A DNA stretch of 64,000 nt. Origin: Pseudooceanicola marinus (lineage in GTDB: Bacteria; Pseudomonadota; Alphaproteobacteria; Rhodobacterales; Rhodobacteraceae). Below are positions 42,601 to 50,137 of the stretch, in pieces. The stretch is from NCBI RefSeq assembly GCF_020177265.1, contig NZ_JAIVMC010000013.1, forward strand, positions 34,082 through 98,081. The letters run 5' to 3'. A program made the translations under genes and the position numbers. The notes beneath the pieces are model-generated. The model searched no databases and was not told where the DNA came from. It saw nothing but the letters and a program-made list of their open reading frames with translations. How positions within the stretch are numbered: the first letter of the stretch is position 1; every line of letters begins with the position of its first letter.

Positions 42601-43873
42601 ACCTTTCTTCCGGGTCTGCACATCGGATGTCCACGGCGAGAAGCGCTTCACCTCGACGATCGCCCGGCGGCTCGACCAATTGGGGGCGCTCACCAAGGGG
42701 CAGCGCGAGACTGGCTCGCAGGGTATGTTCCGCGAGGAGGACAATCTCGAAAGCCCGATCGCACGGGCCGCCCTGCGCGGCTATTACGCCGACCTGGCCG
42801 CCGGCCGTGCCGGGGCGATGAGCTACGAGCGGTTCGCGGACTGGACCGCGCTTCGGCTGATTGATCAGGACGGCGTGCTGCTGGAGGAGTTGCCGCCCAT
42901 CCAGCGCTTCCTGAACCGGGTGCTGGCGCTGCCGATCCATATGCAGAACGCGCTCTTCGCCGAGTTCATGACCCGGATTGCCGATCAAACCGAACGGGCG
43001 CGGGCCGCGGGTACGCTCGACCTCGGGGTCGAGACTCTGCGCGGTGAGAGGATCAAACAGGTCTCCGCAGAAGACCTCTGGACCTGTCCACGGTCCGGGG
43101 CGGTGACGCGGATCATCGGGCTAGAGGTGACGGACCCCGTCCATGTCCTCCCGGGGGATGACGCGGTGGACCGAAACCACGACAAGCTGCCAATGATCAA
43201 TCGCGCCTCGGGGCGCGCGGGGCTGATCTCGTCGCGGCCCATGCAGATCTATGACGAGGAGATCGTCACGCTGATGCGCAAGGTCACGCGGCCGACTGGA
43301 TCGACCTATGTCGAGGAGTGCAAGTTCCAGGCCTCGGCCTGGGAAGAGATCGCGCGTCCCGAGTTCCTGCGTCTCTGGGACGTGGAGGCCGATAGTCTGC
43401 CGAAAACCACCACGACGAAGCTCTATCTCCTCACCGGGCTCCTGCTGCCGATCTGGAAGGACATCCCCTCGGGCAACGAGCGCATCTACCGGGTCACGCC
43501 GGAAGGGCAGGGCAGCATGATCGGCCGGACCGTCAGTGAAGATGGCGCCGCCGCGCTGCGTGCCCGGTTCATGGTGGGCACACCGAAGACCCCGCAGGAG
43601 ATGCTGACGGCGGCGCTCGGCTCCACCTCGCCGGTCGACCTGGGCCGGGGCCTCACGCTCACCCGCCGCCGGGTCGCGGGCGCGGCCCGTCTCGAGATCG
43701 ACGGCGCGGACCGGGGTGCGATCGACGGGCTGAAAGCTCTGGGCTGTTTTACCGAGATTATCGCCTACCAGCTCCGGATCTTCGTGCCGCACGGGGAGGG
43801 TGTGGAGACCGCCGCGATCCTCGGCCGGATCGTGGGGGCGGGCTCGCCGAGGGTGGCAGATCGCGCCGCCTAA
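39617..43873 (+). CDS. Strawberry notch-family helicase with methyltransferase-like domain
   Basis: A 1418-residue DNA/RNA-dependent NTPase. An N-terminal Rossmann methyltransferase-like domain is seen as L-E-P-S-A-G-T-G-A-L near residue 132 and M-N-P-P-F near 195. The helicase core follows: G-D-G-T-G-C-G-K-G-R-E near 478 (Walker A), F-D-E-A-H near 585 (Walker B), and F-S-D-A-G-G-T-G-R-S near 945 in the second RecA lobe. A C-terminal ~300-residue region completes the family. Such giant genes are typical of alphaproteobacterial plasmids and mobile elements; roles in defence, anti-defence or transfer are suggested but unproven. ATG at 39617 has GGAAGGACAG upstream. Confidence 0.9.
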   Translation: MVHRRLNTEPVIPSHARLREVLPLIGSALAEGPLRSSSLARLMRETFGGSDAGGAWSWRMAYDAMQAAAVLQVVQRTGQDALTSAELLASRVLTETRRSEQQIRLQQFSTPLPYAALVARAAAIRSGETFLEPSAGTGALAGFVLRAGGKPMLNEIDPFRRALLEAVFAVEVTGHDAEHIDDLLATPDLPGVMVMNPPFASSVDRSRDRHVAAKHLIGAAKRLAPGGRLVAIMPTGFSPERDAAHWARASAIAKPRLALTIPGHVYRKLGTTVETQLMVFDKVEEEVAFVRAVAADLEAARHIVDDIAATRSDAPMQSRAQVGALPRQGTTPAARTQRVVASSTCKPKAPTAVPLAFTPLDTPRENTPVSDIYARYRPQRIEIAGAQEHPTPLVESIAMASVAPPAPSSDAAADLRLPGRLIEGGHLSEAQLETIVMANDAHERDLPGRFTIDEDQTRMTRADDDRQARAYRLGYFLGDGTGCGKGRECAGLILVNWLAGRRKAVWISKSATLIEDAIRDWIDLGGSPADIQPLSKWKPDQPISMGDGILFVTYATLRSAGKCGTTRLGQILDWMGEGFDGVLAFDEAHAMQNAAGSEAGRGVKPSQQGLAGLRLQMAVPRARVFYVSATGATSVHNLAYASRLGLWGQGPDYPFPSRESFVSAMEAGGVAAMEVVARDLKTLGFYTARALSFDGVEYDVLEHALTPSQIEIYDAYAGAFRTIHHNLEAALTATGVNDASGQTNATAAKSAAKSRFESTKQRFFNHLLLGMKAPTIIRAIGEDLAEGYACVIQVVSTGESLLKRRLEAMDPEDELTQGALTPRDYVLSYLEQAFPIHAQKLVEIDGNMVAEPLRDADGALVVSREAEALRDAAMMELMALAPIPSALDQILWAFGDEAVAEVTGRSVRPLKSRDGALFIEKRSASSNSSETRAFMEGEKDVLIFSDAGGTGRSYHAARSAKNQKRRRHYLLEPGWRADAAIQGLGRTHRSAQVSAPFFRVCTSDVHGEKRFTSTIARRLDQLGALTKGQRETGSQGMFREEDNLESPIARAALRGYYADLAAGRAGAMSYERFADWTALRLIDQDGVLLEELPPIQRFLNRVLALPIHMQNALFAEFMTRIADQTERARAAGTLDLGVETLRGERIKQVSAEDLWTCPRSGAVTRIIGLEVTDPVHVLPGDDAVDRNHDKLPMINRASGRAGLISSRPMQIYDEEIVTLMRKVTRPTGSTYVEECKFQASAWEEIARPEFLRLWDVEADSLPKTTTTKLYLLTGLLLPIWKDIPSGNERIYRVTPEGQGSMIGRTVSEDGAAALRARFMVGTPKTPQEMLTAALGSTSPVDLGRGLTLTRRRVAGAARLEIDGADRGAIDGLKALGCFTEIIAYQLRIFVPHGEGVETAAILGRIVGAGSPRVADRAA

Positions 43874-43951
43874 GCGGTTGAGCGGTGCCGGTCAATCGAA
43901 CGTGGACGGCGGCTTCATCGCCCGCGCGCCGCGACGGGTTTTTGTCCCGGG

Positions 43952-43979
43952 CGCCTCGCCCCGGCCTGGAGGCGAGGCG
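43952..43979. promoter_or_regulatory. GC-rich hairpin after strawberry-notch gene
   Basis: CGCCTCGCC and GGCGAGGCG form a 9-bp stem with a 10-base loop. It has no T-tract on the plus side. It may stabilise the upstream mRNA end or act as a leader for the next gene. Confidence 0.55.
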
Positions 43980-44081
43980 TCGTCACATCACTGATGCCGG
44001 GCCAGCGTTGCGGGCATGATGCCGACATAGCGGGCTGAGCGCGCCGCGTTGCCGCGGTCAAAACTGGAACTGGAGATCAAA

Positions 44082-44360
44082 ATGAACATCATGCAGATCA
44101 AGGCCGCCGTGGATGCCGGTAAATCCGTCCACTGGGCCAACGAAGGCTACCGGGTGCACCGCGATATCCTCGGCCAATACCTCATCACCTTTGTGCCGAA
44201 CGGCAGCGCAATCGGTCTGACCGACCGAAGTGGCCATCGTCTGAACGGGGCCGAGGCCGACTTCTTCATATCGGTGTCGACGCGTGGCGCAGACGGGGAG
44301 CAGGGAAGGGAGGTGCGAGGGGCGACGTCGGAGGGCCATCCTGACGCCGGGACGGGCTGA
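44082..44360 (+). CDS. Small plasmid protein, unknown function
   Basis: A 92-residue protein starting at 44082 (GGAGATCAAA upstream). The first 70 residues read as a compact domain (K-S-V-H-W-A-N-E-G-Y-R-V-H-R-D, then L-I-T-F-V-P-N-G-S-A-I-G-L-T); the C-terminal 25 are charged and probably disordered. I know similar small genes beside DUF736 genes on plasmids but no function. Confidence 0.65.
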   Translation: MNIMQIKAAVDAGKSVHWANEGYRVHRDILGQYLITFVPNGSAIGLTDRSGHRLNGAEADFFISVSTRGADGEQGREVRGATSEGHPDAGTG

Positions 44361-44478
44361 TGGGCAGGAGAGAAAGGAAAGGAGGCTTTGGGTTTTTGCG
44401 ATCCCATGAGGGGTCGGAAAAGCAATCCCGCGCGCTCAGACAGGAAGCCGGGCAGCGGTAAACCCAAGGAGAAGACCC

Positions 44479-45207
44479 ATGTTCGCAGGAACCCTGACGA
44501 AAACCGCCGACACCGCAACCGCAGCCTTTACCGGCATGATCCACTCCACCCGGTTCGACATCGCGATCCAGCTTGAGGCCCGGACCAAGATGTCCGAGCG
44601 GAGCCCGGATTTCGACGTTACGGCCGTCAACAAGTCCGGGCGCAAGGTGCGCATCGGCACGGCCTGGAACGAGACCGGCAATACCACCGGCAATCATTAT
44701 GTCTCGATGCAGATCGATGTCGGCCTCGGCCCGTTCCGCGTCAATGCGGTGCAGAGCAAGGAGGCGCGGGAGGCGCAGAATGACGACTACGAGATCATCC
44801 CGCTGGTCTCGAACGGCGCCATGAAATCCGGCTCGATCTCGGGCGAGCTGACGGCGATGGATGCGGACAACGCCTTCGCCGGTTACGTCGCCAACATGAT
44901 GTTCGATCTCGACTTCATGCTCATCGAGAACGCGTTCAAGACCGAGGCGACCCATCCCGACTACCGCATCGAGGTGAGCTCGCCGAAGGGCCACCCGATC
45001 CGGGTCGGATCTGCCTGGATGGCGAAGAGCAACCGCACCGGGAACGACTACGTCTCGCTCCTCATCAACACGCCGGATGGCGATCTGCGGGTGAACGCGG
45101 TGCAGAATGAAGAGCAACGCGGGGGCCAGACCTTCTCGATCATCCCGTTCGTCGAGAGCGCTGGCCAGGAGCGGTCGGACAACACGGCTCTCGCCTTGGT
45201 GAGCTGA
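44479..45207 (+). CDS. Tandem DUF736 protein
   Basis: A 242-residue protein with two DUF736-like units. Unit 1 has R-I-G-T-A-W-N-E-T-G-N-T-T-G-N-H-Y-V-S near residue 58-76, unit 2 R-V-G-S-A-W-M-A-K-S-N-R-T-G-N-D-Y-V-S near 176-194; both end with R-V-N-A-V-Q. Single DUF736 proteins are about 100 residues, so this is a duplication or fusion. The family is frequent next to transfer and strawberry-notch genes. It is soluble; no catalytic residues are known. Confidence 0.85.
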   Translation: MFAGTLTKTADTATAAFTGMIHSTRFDIAIQLEARTKMSERSPDFDVTAVNKSGRKVRIGTAWNETGNTTGNHYVSMQIDVGLGPFRVNAVQSKEAREAQNDDYEIIPLVSNGAMKSGSISGELTAMDADNAFAGYVANMMFDLDFMLIENAFKTEATHPDYRIEVSSPKGHPIRVGSAWMAKSNRTGNDYVSLLINTPDGDLRVNAVQNEEQRGGQTFSIIPFVESAGQERSDNTALALVS

Positions 45208-45294
45208 CGCACAGCATTACCGCAGCGAAAGGGCGTCCCGAGCAATCGAGGCGCCTGTCACCCGTGCCTCCTGTCCCCAAGAGGCACGCCCCGT

Positions 45295-45328
45295 GAGGGG
45301 AGCCGCAGTAGCGCGGCTCCCCTCTTTT
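45295..45328 (+). terminator. Intrinsic terminator
   Basis: GAGGGGAGCCGC pairs with GCGGCTCCCCTC around a 6-base loop, followed by TTTT. It is a very strong hairpin that would end the DUF736 transcript 29 bp before the next ORF. Confidence 0.8.
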
Positions 45329-45356
45329 CGTTTCTCCCCATCAAAGGAATGGACAC

Positions 45357-45587
45357 ATGTTCAATCTCTCCCATCCCAAGCTGGTCACGCTCGCCGAGGC
45401 CGAAGGCTACGCCGAGGTCGCGAACTTTCTGGAAGACCATACGCTCGGCAGCGTCGTGCCCGCGATCTGCGTGGCGTCCGATTGCGATCACACCGCCGAT
45501 CTCGAACCAGATCAGCGCGCCGGCTTCTGCGAGGCCTGCGGCCGCGCTTCCATGAAATCCGGCCTCGTCTTCGCCGGGCTGATCTGA
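45357..45587 (+). CDS. Small Cys-containing protein, unknown function
   Basis: A 76-residue protein with four Cys (A-I-C-V-A-S-D-C-D-H, then F-C-E-A-C-G) arranged like a zinc ribbon. AAAGGA precedes the start. It recurs in plasmid accessory blocks as far as I can recall, but I cannot name a family or role. Possible DNA- or protein-binding zinc protein. Confidence 0.65.
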   Translation: MFNLSHPKLVTLAEAEGYAEVANFLEDHTLGSVVPAICVASDCDHTADLEPDQRAGFCEACGRASMKSGLVFAGLI

Positions 45588-45627
45588 ACGCCGCCCGCCG
45601 CGCTCCTCTCAAACCATTGGAAACGAT

Positions 45628-46134
45628 ATGACACGACATGATCCCATCGACATCAGCGATCCGCCCGCGCCGGGTTTCTCCGAGGCCGAAATCGAGACCA
45701 TCGACGCCGCGCGCGTTATCCTGCGCAGGCATGTTCGGGCCACGGCCGTGCTGCAATCCTGGACGATGCTGACCGACTACCTGGCTCTGAACGCCGTCCG
45801 CGAACGGGTCGAGGTGTTCCGGGTGCTGCTGTTGGACCGGAAGAACAAGCTGATCCGTGACAAGATCATGTCACGGGGCAGCATCGATCACGTCCCGGTC
45901 TATGTCAGCGAGGTCCTACGTTCGGCTCTCGTGCTTGATGCCTCTGCTCTCATCCTCTGTCACAATCACCCCTCCGGCGATCCGCAGCCAAGCCAGGCCG
46001 ATATCGACATGACACGGAAGATCGTTGACGCCTGCAGGGTGATGAGCATCACCGTCCACGATCACCTCATCGTCGGCTTCGGGCGGGAGCAGGCTGTGTT
46101 CAGCATGCGCGCGGCGGGGATGTTGGACGATTAG
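45628..46134 (+). CDS. radC: RadC-family JAB-domain protein
   Basis: A 168-residue RadC/YfjY-type protein. The JAMM zinc motif H-N-H-P-S-G-D-P-Q-P-S-Q-A-D is near residue 111, with the upstream Glu region V-Y-V-S-E-V-L-R. No N-terminal HhH domain of chromosomal RadC is present, so it is the short plasmid/prophage form. Despite the name, no repair activity is firmly established; a DNA-linked isopeptidase or anti-defence role is possible. It closes the plasmid block. Confidence 0.88.
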   Translation: MTRHDPIDISDPPAPGFSEAEIETIDAARVILRRHVRATAVLQSWTMLTDYLALNAVRERVEVFRVLLLDRKNKLIRDKIMSRGSIDHVPVYVSEVLRSALVLDASALILCHNHPSGDPQPSQADIDMTRKIVDACRVMSITVHDHLIVGFGREQAVFSMRAAGMLDD

Positions 46135-46135
46135 G

Positions 46136-46453
46136 GTCGCGGGCGTTTCAGGACGTGGTTGGCGGGTTGCACGAGGGAGCGGAAGCTCGATTTCGCGCCG
46201 AGATTGTCTCGTTAGCGCCGAAGCCGCCGTTCAGGTAGCCTACGGCGAAGGCCGGGTCCGAGCCCTTTTTGACGAATGCTGCCGAGCGACTGGACGGCCG
46301 CTTCGGCGGACCCGCAGCTTAGCGAGGTGTTCTCCGTTCGGGTCTAGACATACTCCGTAATGCGTTTCAACAAGGCGACACCGGCACCTGATAGAACGCC
46401 GCAAGAAGACGTAAGCTCTTGACGACGCCCGGTGTCGAGCGGGTGGGGTCCTG
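46136..46453. other. Gap between RadC and the second metal island
   Basis: These 318 bases contain no gene I can support. Composition is GC-rich throughout. It is the junction between the plasmid backbone and the metal island and probably contains decayed sequence. Confidence 0.4.
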
Positions 46454-46642
46454 TTATGTGACCGTAAACTGCCCCATCATGCCCGCATCCTCGTGTTCGA
46501 GGATGTGGCAGTGATACATGAATGGTGTCTCTTCCGAAGCCAGCTTGTCGAACCTCAGCAGGATTCCGGTCGGACCCTGCACACGGACAACATCTTTCCA
46601 ACCGATCTGCGCCGAGTCGACCGGCCGTCCGTTCTGACTCAC
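46454..46642 (-). pseudogene. Multicopper oxidase, C-terminal fragment
   Basis: The last ~62 residues of a CueO/CopA-type oxidase: I-G-W-K-D-V-V-R-V, then M-Y-H-C-H-I-L-E-H-E-D-A-G-M-M-G-Q-F. The type 1 and 3 copper ligands of the last domain are intact but the rest is gone. The frame begins at the end of the ArsR gene, so the deletion runs into that boundary. It differs in detail from the full-length oxidase at 11105-12556, so it is not a recent partial copy of it. Confidence 0.85.
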
Positions 46643-46983
46643 GCCTCACGATAATTGTCACACGCCTCAACACCCTTTGCGACCACGTCGAGAAGTGCGT
46701 CCACATCGTTCAGAAGGACCGTGATGCGCGGGTTGCTGATACGGTAACGGATGAAGCGCCCTTCGCGGTCGCTGGCGACAAGCCCGCAGTCCAGCAGGCA
46801 CCTCAGATGGTTGGAGACGTTGGGTTGCGATAGTTCGGTCCGCTCGACGAGCTCGTGAACGGCCAATGGCTCGTTGCAAAGTGCACCGAGGATGGCCAGG
46901 CGGCTCGGGTCCGCGAAGCCGCGGAACAGCTTCGCCCGTCGCTCGATGGTTGCGCTCTTGCGGTCATCGACCAATTGCGCCAT
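46639..46983 (-). CDS. ArsR/SmtB-family metal regulator (CmtR-like)
   Basis: A 114-residue winged-helix repressor. The recognition region reads H-E-L-V-E-R-T-E-L-S-Q-P-N-V-S-N-H-L. Two Cys in H-L-R-C-L-L-D-C-G-L, five residues apart in the recognition helix end, plus a C-terminal Cys (V-E-A-C-D), match the CmtR Cd/Pb site rather than ArsR or SmtB. It is divergent from the CDF gene by 56 bp and probably represses it until Cd or Pb binds. Confidence 0.85.
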   Translation of the reverse strand: MAQLVDDRKSATIERRAKLFRGFADPSRLAILGALCNEPLAVHELVERTELSQPNVSNHLRCLLDCGLVASDREGRFIRYRISNPRITVLLNDVDALLDVVAKGVEACDNYREA

Positions 46984-47039
46984 ATCACTCCTCGCTGATA
47001 TGTTGTTCTTCGATTCATCCTAGCAGGAATAGCGCGACC

Positions 47040-47894
47040 ATGGCCAACACCGAAAATGCCGGATCGACGGCAGATGTCCCGCCCGTCCGTTACCGGGTTT
47101 CCGGTATGGATTGCGCCAAGGATGCCGCGCAGATCGAGCGGGCGGCACAGGCAGCCGGGGTCGCGCCCGGCGATGTGAAAGTGTCGGCCGCGACGCACAT
47201 CATGACACTGACTGCACCCGAAGTGCGCCTGCCGGACATCGAAAAGGCAGTCGCGGTGACAGGCTATGGCTTCGACCGGATCGAGGGCGATGAAGACATT
47301 CCGCCGAATCCCGCCCATCAGGACCCGGCCTACCGCCGTGCCCTCTGGATCGTCGTGATCCTGAACGTGGGATACGGGGTCCTCGAAATGATCGGCGGTT
47401 TCATTTCCGGATCGCAGGCCGTGAAGGCCGATGCGCTCGATTTCATCGGCGACGGCGCGATCACCTTCCTTGGCCTGCTGGCCATCGGCTGGAGCCTCGC
47501 CTGGCGGGCACGGTCGGCCTTGATCCAAGGCATCTTCCTCGGCCTGCTCGGCCTTGGCGTCCTCGGCACGACCATCGTGCGAGTCTTCGAACGGACGACG
47601 CCGGATGCAGGTCTAATGGGCCTGCTTGGCATGATCGCCCTTGTCGTCAACGTCATCTCCGTTCTGCCGCTGCTGCGGTTCCGCAAGGGCGACGCGAACA
47701 TGCGGGCCGTCTGGCTATTCTCGCGCAACGACGCCATCGGCAATGCGGCGGTTGTCGTTGCCGCCGGTCTCGTGGCGTGGCTGGGCAGCGCCTGGCCGGA
47801 CCTCATCGTCGCCTTCGGCATCGCCGGACTGTTCCTGCACTCGTCTTGGGCAATCATCCGCGATGCGCGGGCCGATCTGAAGGCAGCGGCATGA
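47040..47894 (+). CDS. Cation diffusion facilitator with HMA-like domain
   Basis: A 284-residue transporter. The N-terminal 70 residues form an HMA-like domain with only one Cys in the loop (S-G-M-D-C-A-K-D), followed by about six membrane helices with the CDF motifs D-A-L-D-F-I-G-D-G in helix 2 and R-N-D-A-I-G-N in helix 5, giving the usual Asp cluster. CDF proteins export Zn, Cd or similar ions by proton exchange. The normal C-terminal cytosolic domain is absent. A soft-metal HMA fused to a CDF is a known but uncommon arrangement. It overlaps lspA by 4 bp and is divergent from the CmtR-like regulator. Confidence 0.87.
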   Translation: MANTENAGSTADVPPVRYRVSGMDCAKDAAQIERAAQAAGVAPGDVKVSAATHIMTLTAPEVRLPDIEKAVAVTGYGFDRIEGDEDIPPNPAHQDPAYRRALWIVVILNVGYGVLEMIGGFISGSQAVKADALDFIGDGAITFLGLLAIGWSLAWRARSALIQGIFLGLLGLGVLGTTIVRVFERTTPDAGLMGLLGMIALVVNVISVLPLLRFRKGDANMRAVWLFSRNDAIGNAAVVVAAGLVAWLGSAWPDLIVAFGIAGLFLHSSWAIIRDARADLKAAA

Positions 47895-48391
47895 ACAGCC
47901 GCGTTCTGGGCGGGCTCTGCGCGATCGCGGCGTTCGGCCTCGATCAGGGTACCAAGGCGCTTGCGCTGAACACACCGGCGCTTGAGCGCGGCGTCGAGGT
48001 TCTACCCTTTCTCAATCTCGTGCGGGTTCTGAACGATGGAGTCAGCTTCGGTATGCTGGGCGGGATCGTGCCTTGGTGGGGTCTCATCGCGCTTGCTGGC
48101 GTGATCGTGGCATGGCTGCTGATCTGGTTGTGGCGCGCGCCGGACAGGCTGACGGCTGCCGCTCTCGGTCTGATCATCGGCGGCGCGCTCGGCAATGTCC
48201 TCGACCGGCTGCGTTATCAGGCCGTCCCGGATTTTCTGGATTTCCATTACCGAACATACCACTGGCCGTCCTTCAATCTTGCGGATGTGGCGATTTTCTG
48301 CGGTGCGGCCCTGCTGTTCTGGGACAGCTTCCGCTCGGCGCAGAACAAGCCCGAACGTAACCACCGAGAAGAAAACGTTACGGGGAAATAA
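47891..48391 (+). CDS. lspA: Signal peptidase II, copy 2
   Basis: A 166-residue aspartyl prolipoprotein peptidase with four membrane helices. Motifs: N-D-G-V-S-F-G-M-L, G-N-V-L-D-R-L-R-Y, and D-F-L-D-F-H followed by F-N-L-A-D, with both catalytic Asp. It differs clearly from copy 1 at 329-811 but shares the same metal-linked context. CDF-lspA coupling recalls pbr/cad operons. A charged tail N-H-R-E-E-N ends the protein. Confidence 0.93.
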   Translation: MNSRVLGGLCAIAAFGLDQGTKALALNTPALERGVEVLPFLNLVRVLNDGVSFGMLGGIVPWWGLIALAGVIVAWLLIWLWRAPDRLTAAALGLIIGGALGNVLDRLRYQAVPDFLDFHYRTYHWPSFNLADVAIFCGAALLFWDSFRSAQNKPERNHREENVTGK

Positions 48392-48434
48392 TCGATGTCC
48401 AGCATTCCATCCGCAAAGGGCATCGACAGCACGC

Positions 48435-48779
48435 TTGGGCTCGGGCACCGACGTGGCGCTCGAGACGGCCGACGCGGCGATCCTGCGCAACCGTGTGACC
48501 GATGTGCCGGGCAAGATCCGCCTCTCCCGTGCGACCATTTCGAACATCCGCCAGAACATCGCGATTGCGCTCGGCCTCAAGGCGATATTCCTCGTGACTA
48601 CCGTGCTCGGGATCACCGGCCTTTGGATCGCAATCCTCGCGGATACCGGTGCCACCTTGCTGGTGACGATGAACGCCCTGCGGCTGCTGTTCTTCCGTCC
48701 TACCGGCACGCCTGAACCTGCGGGTCACGTCGATCTGACCGCTGAGACACGCCCCGATCGCGCCGCCGCAAAGACCTGA
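48435..48779 (+). pseudogene. Heavy-metal P-type ATPase, 3' fragment
   Basis: The frame encodes the C-terminal ~110 residues of a Zn/Cd-type ATPase: G-S-G-T-D-V-A-L-E-T-A-D-A-A-I-L, I-R-Q-N-I-A-I-A-L-G-L-K-A-I-F-L, and the last helix with A-T-L-L-V-T-M-N-A-L-R-L. Everything before the hinge motif is missing and no start belongs to it. It is a deletion remnant of an exporter once located between lspA and DUF411. Confidence 0.85.
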
Positions 48780-48790
48780 AAGGAACCCTG

Positions 48791-49258
48791 ATGACCCTCA
48801 CCCGCCGCGCCGTGATGGCCTCCGCCGCTTGCTTCGCCGCGACGGCACCGACCGCCGGACTGTCTCAAAGCTCTCCCGCGATCCACGTTCTGAAAGACCC
48901 GAACTGTGGCTGCTGCACAGCTTGGATCGAGATCCTCAAAGAGAACGGATTTAAGGTCACCACCGAGCGCAGCTTCGGCACCCTCCTGATCCGGCACAAG
49001 CTCGAGAACGGCATCCCCCAGAACATGACCTCCTGCCACACCGGCGAAATCGAGGGCTACATGATCGAAGGACACGTGCCGACGGCCGACATTCGACGGC
49101 TGCTATCCGAGCGCCCCGATGCCGTCGGTCTCGCCGTGCCTGGGATGCCTTACGGATCACCGGGCATGGGGCCAGAGGATGAGCGGGAAGCCTACGACGT
49201 GTTCCTGATCCTCGGAGATGGCAGGACGGAAATCTTCTCCAGCTACGAGGCTGCCTGA
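48791..49258 (+). CDS. DUF411 metal-binding protein, copy 2
   Basis: A 155-residue protein with a Tat-like leader (T-R-R-A-V-M-A) and the DUF411 site D-P-N-C-G-C-C-T-A-W near residue 37, then T-S-C-H-T-G-E and V-P-G-M-P. It is well diverged from the copy at 9664-10146. GGAACCC precedes the ATG. It sits 11 bp after the ATPase remnant and ends the second metal island. Copper binding is presumed. Confidence 0.85.
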   Translation: MTLTRRAVMASAACFAATAPTAGLSQSSPAIHVLKDPNCGCCTAWIEILKENGFKVTTERSFGTLLIRHKLENGIPQNMTSCHTGEIEGYMIEGHVPTADIRRLLSERPDAVGLAVPGMPYGSPGMGPEDEREAYDVFLILGDGRTEIFSSYEAA

Positions 49259-50137
49259 CGGCGCCGATCTCAGGATCGCTGTGGGGCCACTGCACAAACC
49301 TCACACCGCGCAGTCGCAGCGAAAGTCAGGAAAGTCCGCACTAACGACGCTCGCGCCTCCCGCAGCGAACGTCCGCTGCGGCGTGGTAATCTGGTCAGAC
49401 GCAGTGCTTATGAAGTTTAGGACAGAGCAATGTAAAACCGTCCCGATGGCCCTCCGTTATTTCAGGCCACTTCGGTGTCATGGAACATACCCTTCCTCTT
49501 TGTTTGCGTCTTGGTTCACTTGGCTCGCTTGGACAACCGAAATCAGCTCGGGACAGAATACGAGCGGCGGTCATCGCTCCGAATGTGGTGCCAGATGCCT
49601 GACGGCCTCCCCTGCTCGGCTTCGCGTGTCGCAGGGGAGATATCGGCCCTTGGCCGATCGCGCATTCGGCCATGCGGCCTCACCGCGGCGTCGCACCCGG
49701 CATCCCGGTTTGCCCGCCTCGCGAGCACGTCGCGCCCCGGCCGCTCCGCCGGATTGCGCTCCAGTCTGTTTTGGCCAGAGGCCAAAACCATCCCTCCGCT
49801 TCATCCGTCTCCCGCGTCCGGTCGCGGCGTTTGCCTGCTCGTGTCGGGCAAACCTACCGTCAAACACACACACATGAGCGCGGAAGCATATCCTCCGGAT
49901 GGCCCCCAAATCAGCCCGCCTCAAGGATCGCAAAACTTTTCGGCAAGGGCGGTGCGCGCGGAGGTGTCAGCCCAGTGATCGACGGCGCGCCCGTGGTTGG
50001 CGGCGCGCCCGGAAAACTTTTGCGCCCGGCAAGCCGGCGGCTTCGCCGTCCCTGACCCGGACAGATTCGGTGAACCAGACGTACGGCCATGCCCCCACAC
50101 TCACGTGGTGGCTCCACAACCATCTGGAGATAGCGAC
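49259..50137. other. Long GC-rich non-coding stretch
   Basis: About 880 bases with no gene I accept. Long overlapping frames on both strands have Arg/Pro/Ser-rich translations without any motif, as expected of GC-rich non-coding DNA. It may hold promoters for the DUF2493 gene, whose start is at 50138. The left part looks like junction sequence of the metal island. Confidence 0.45.
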
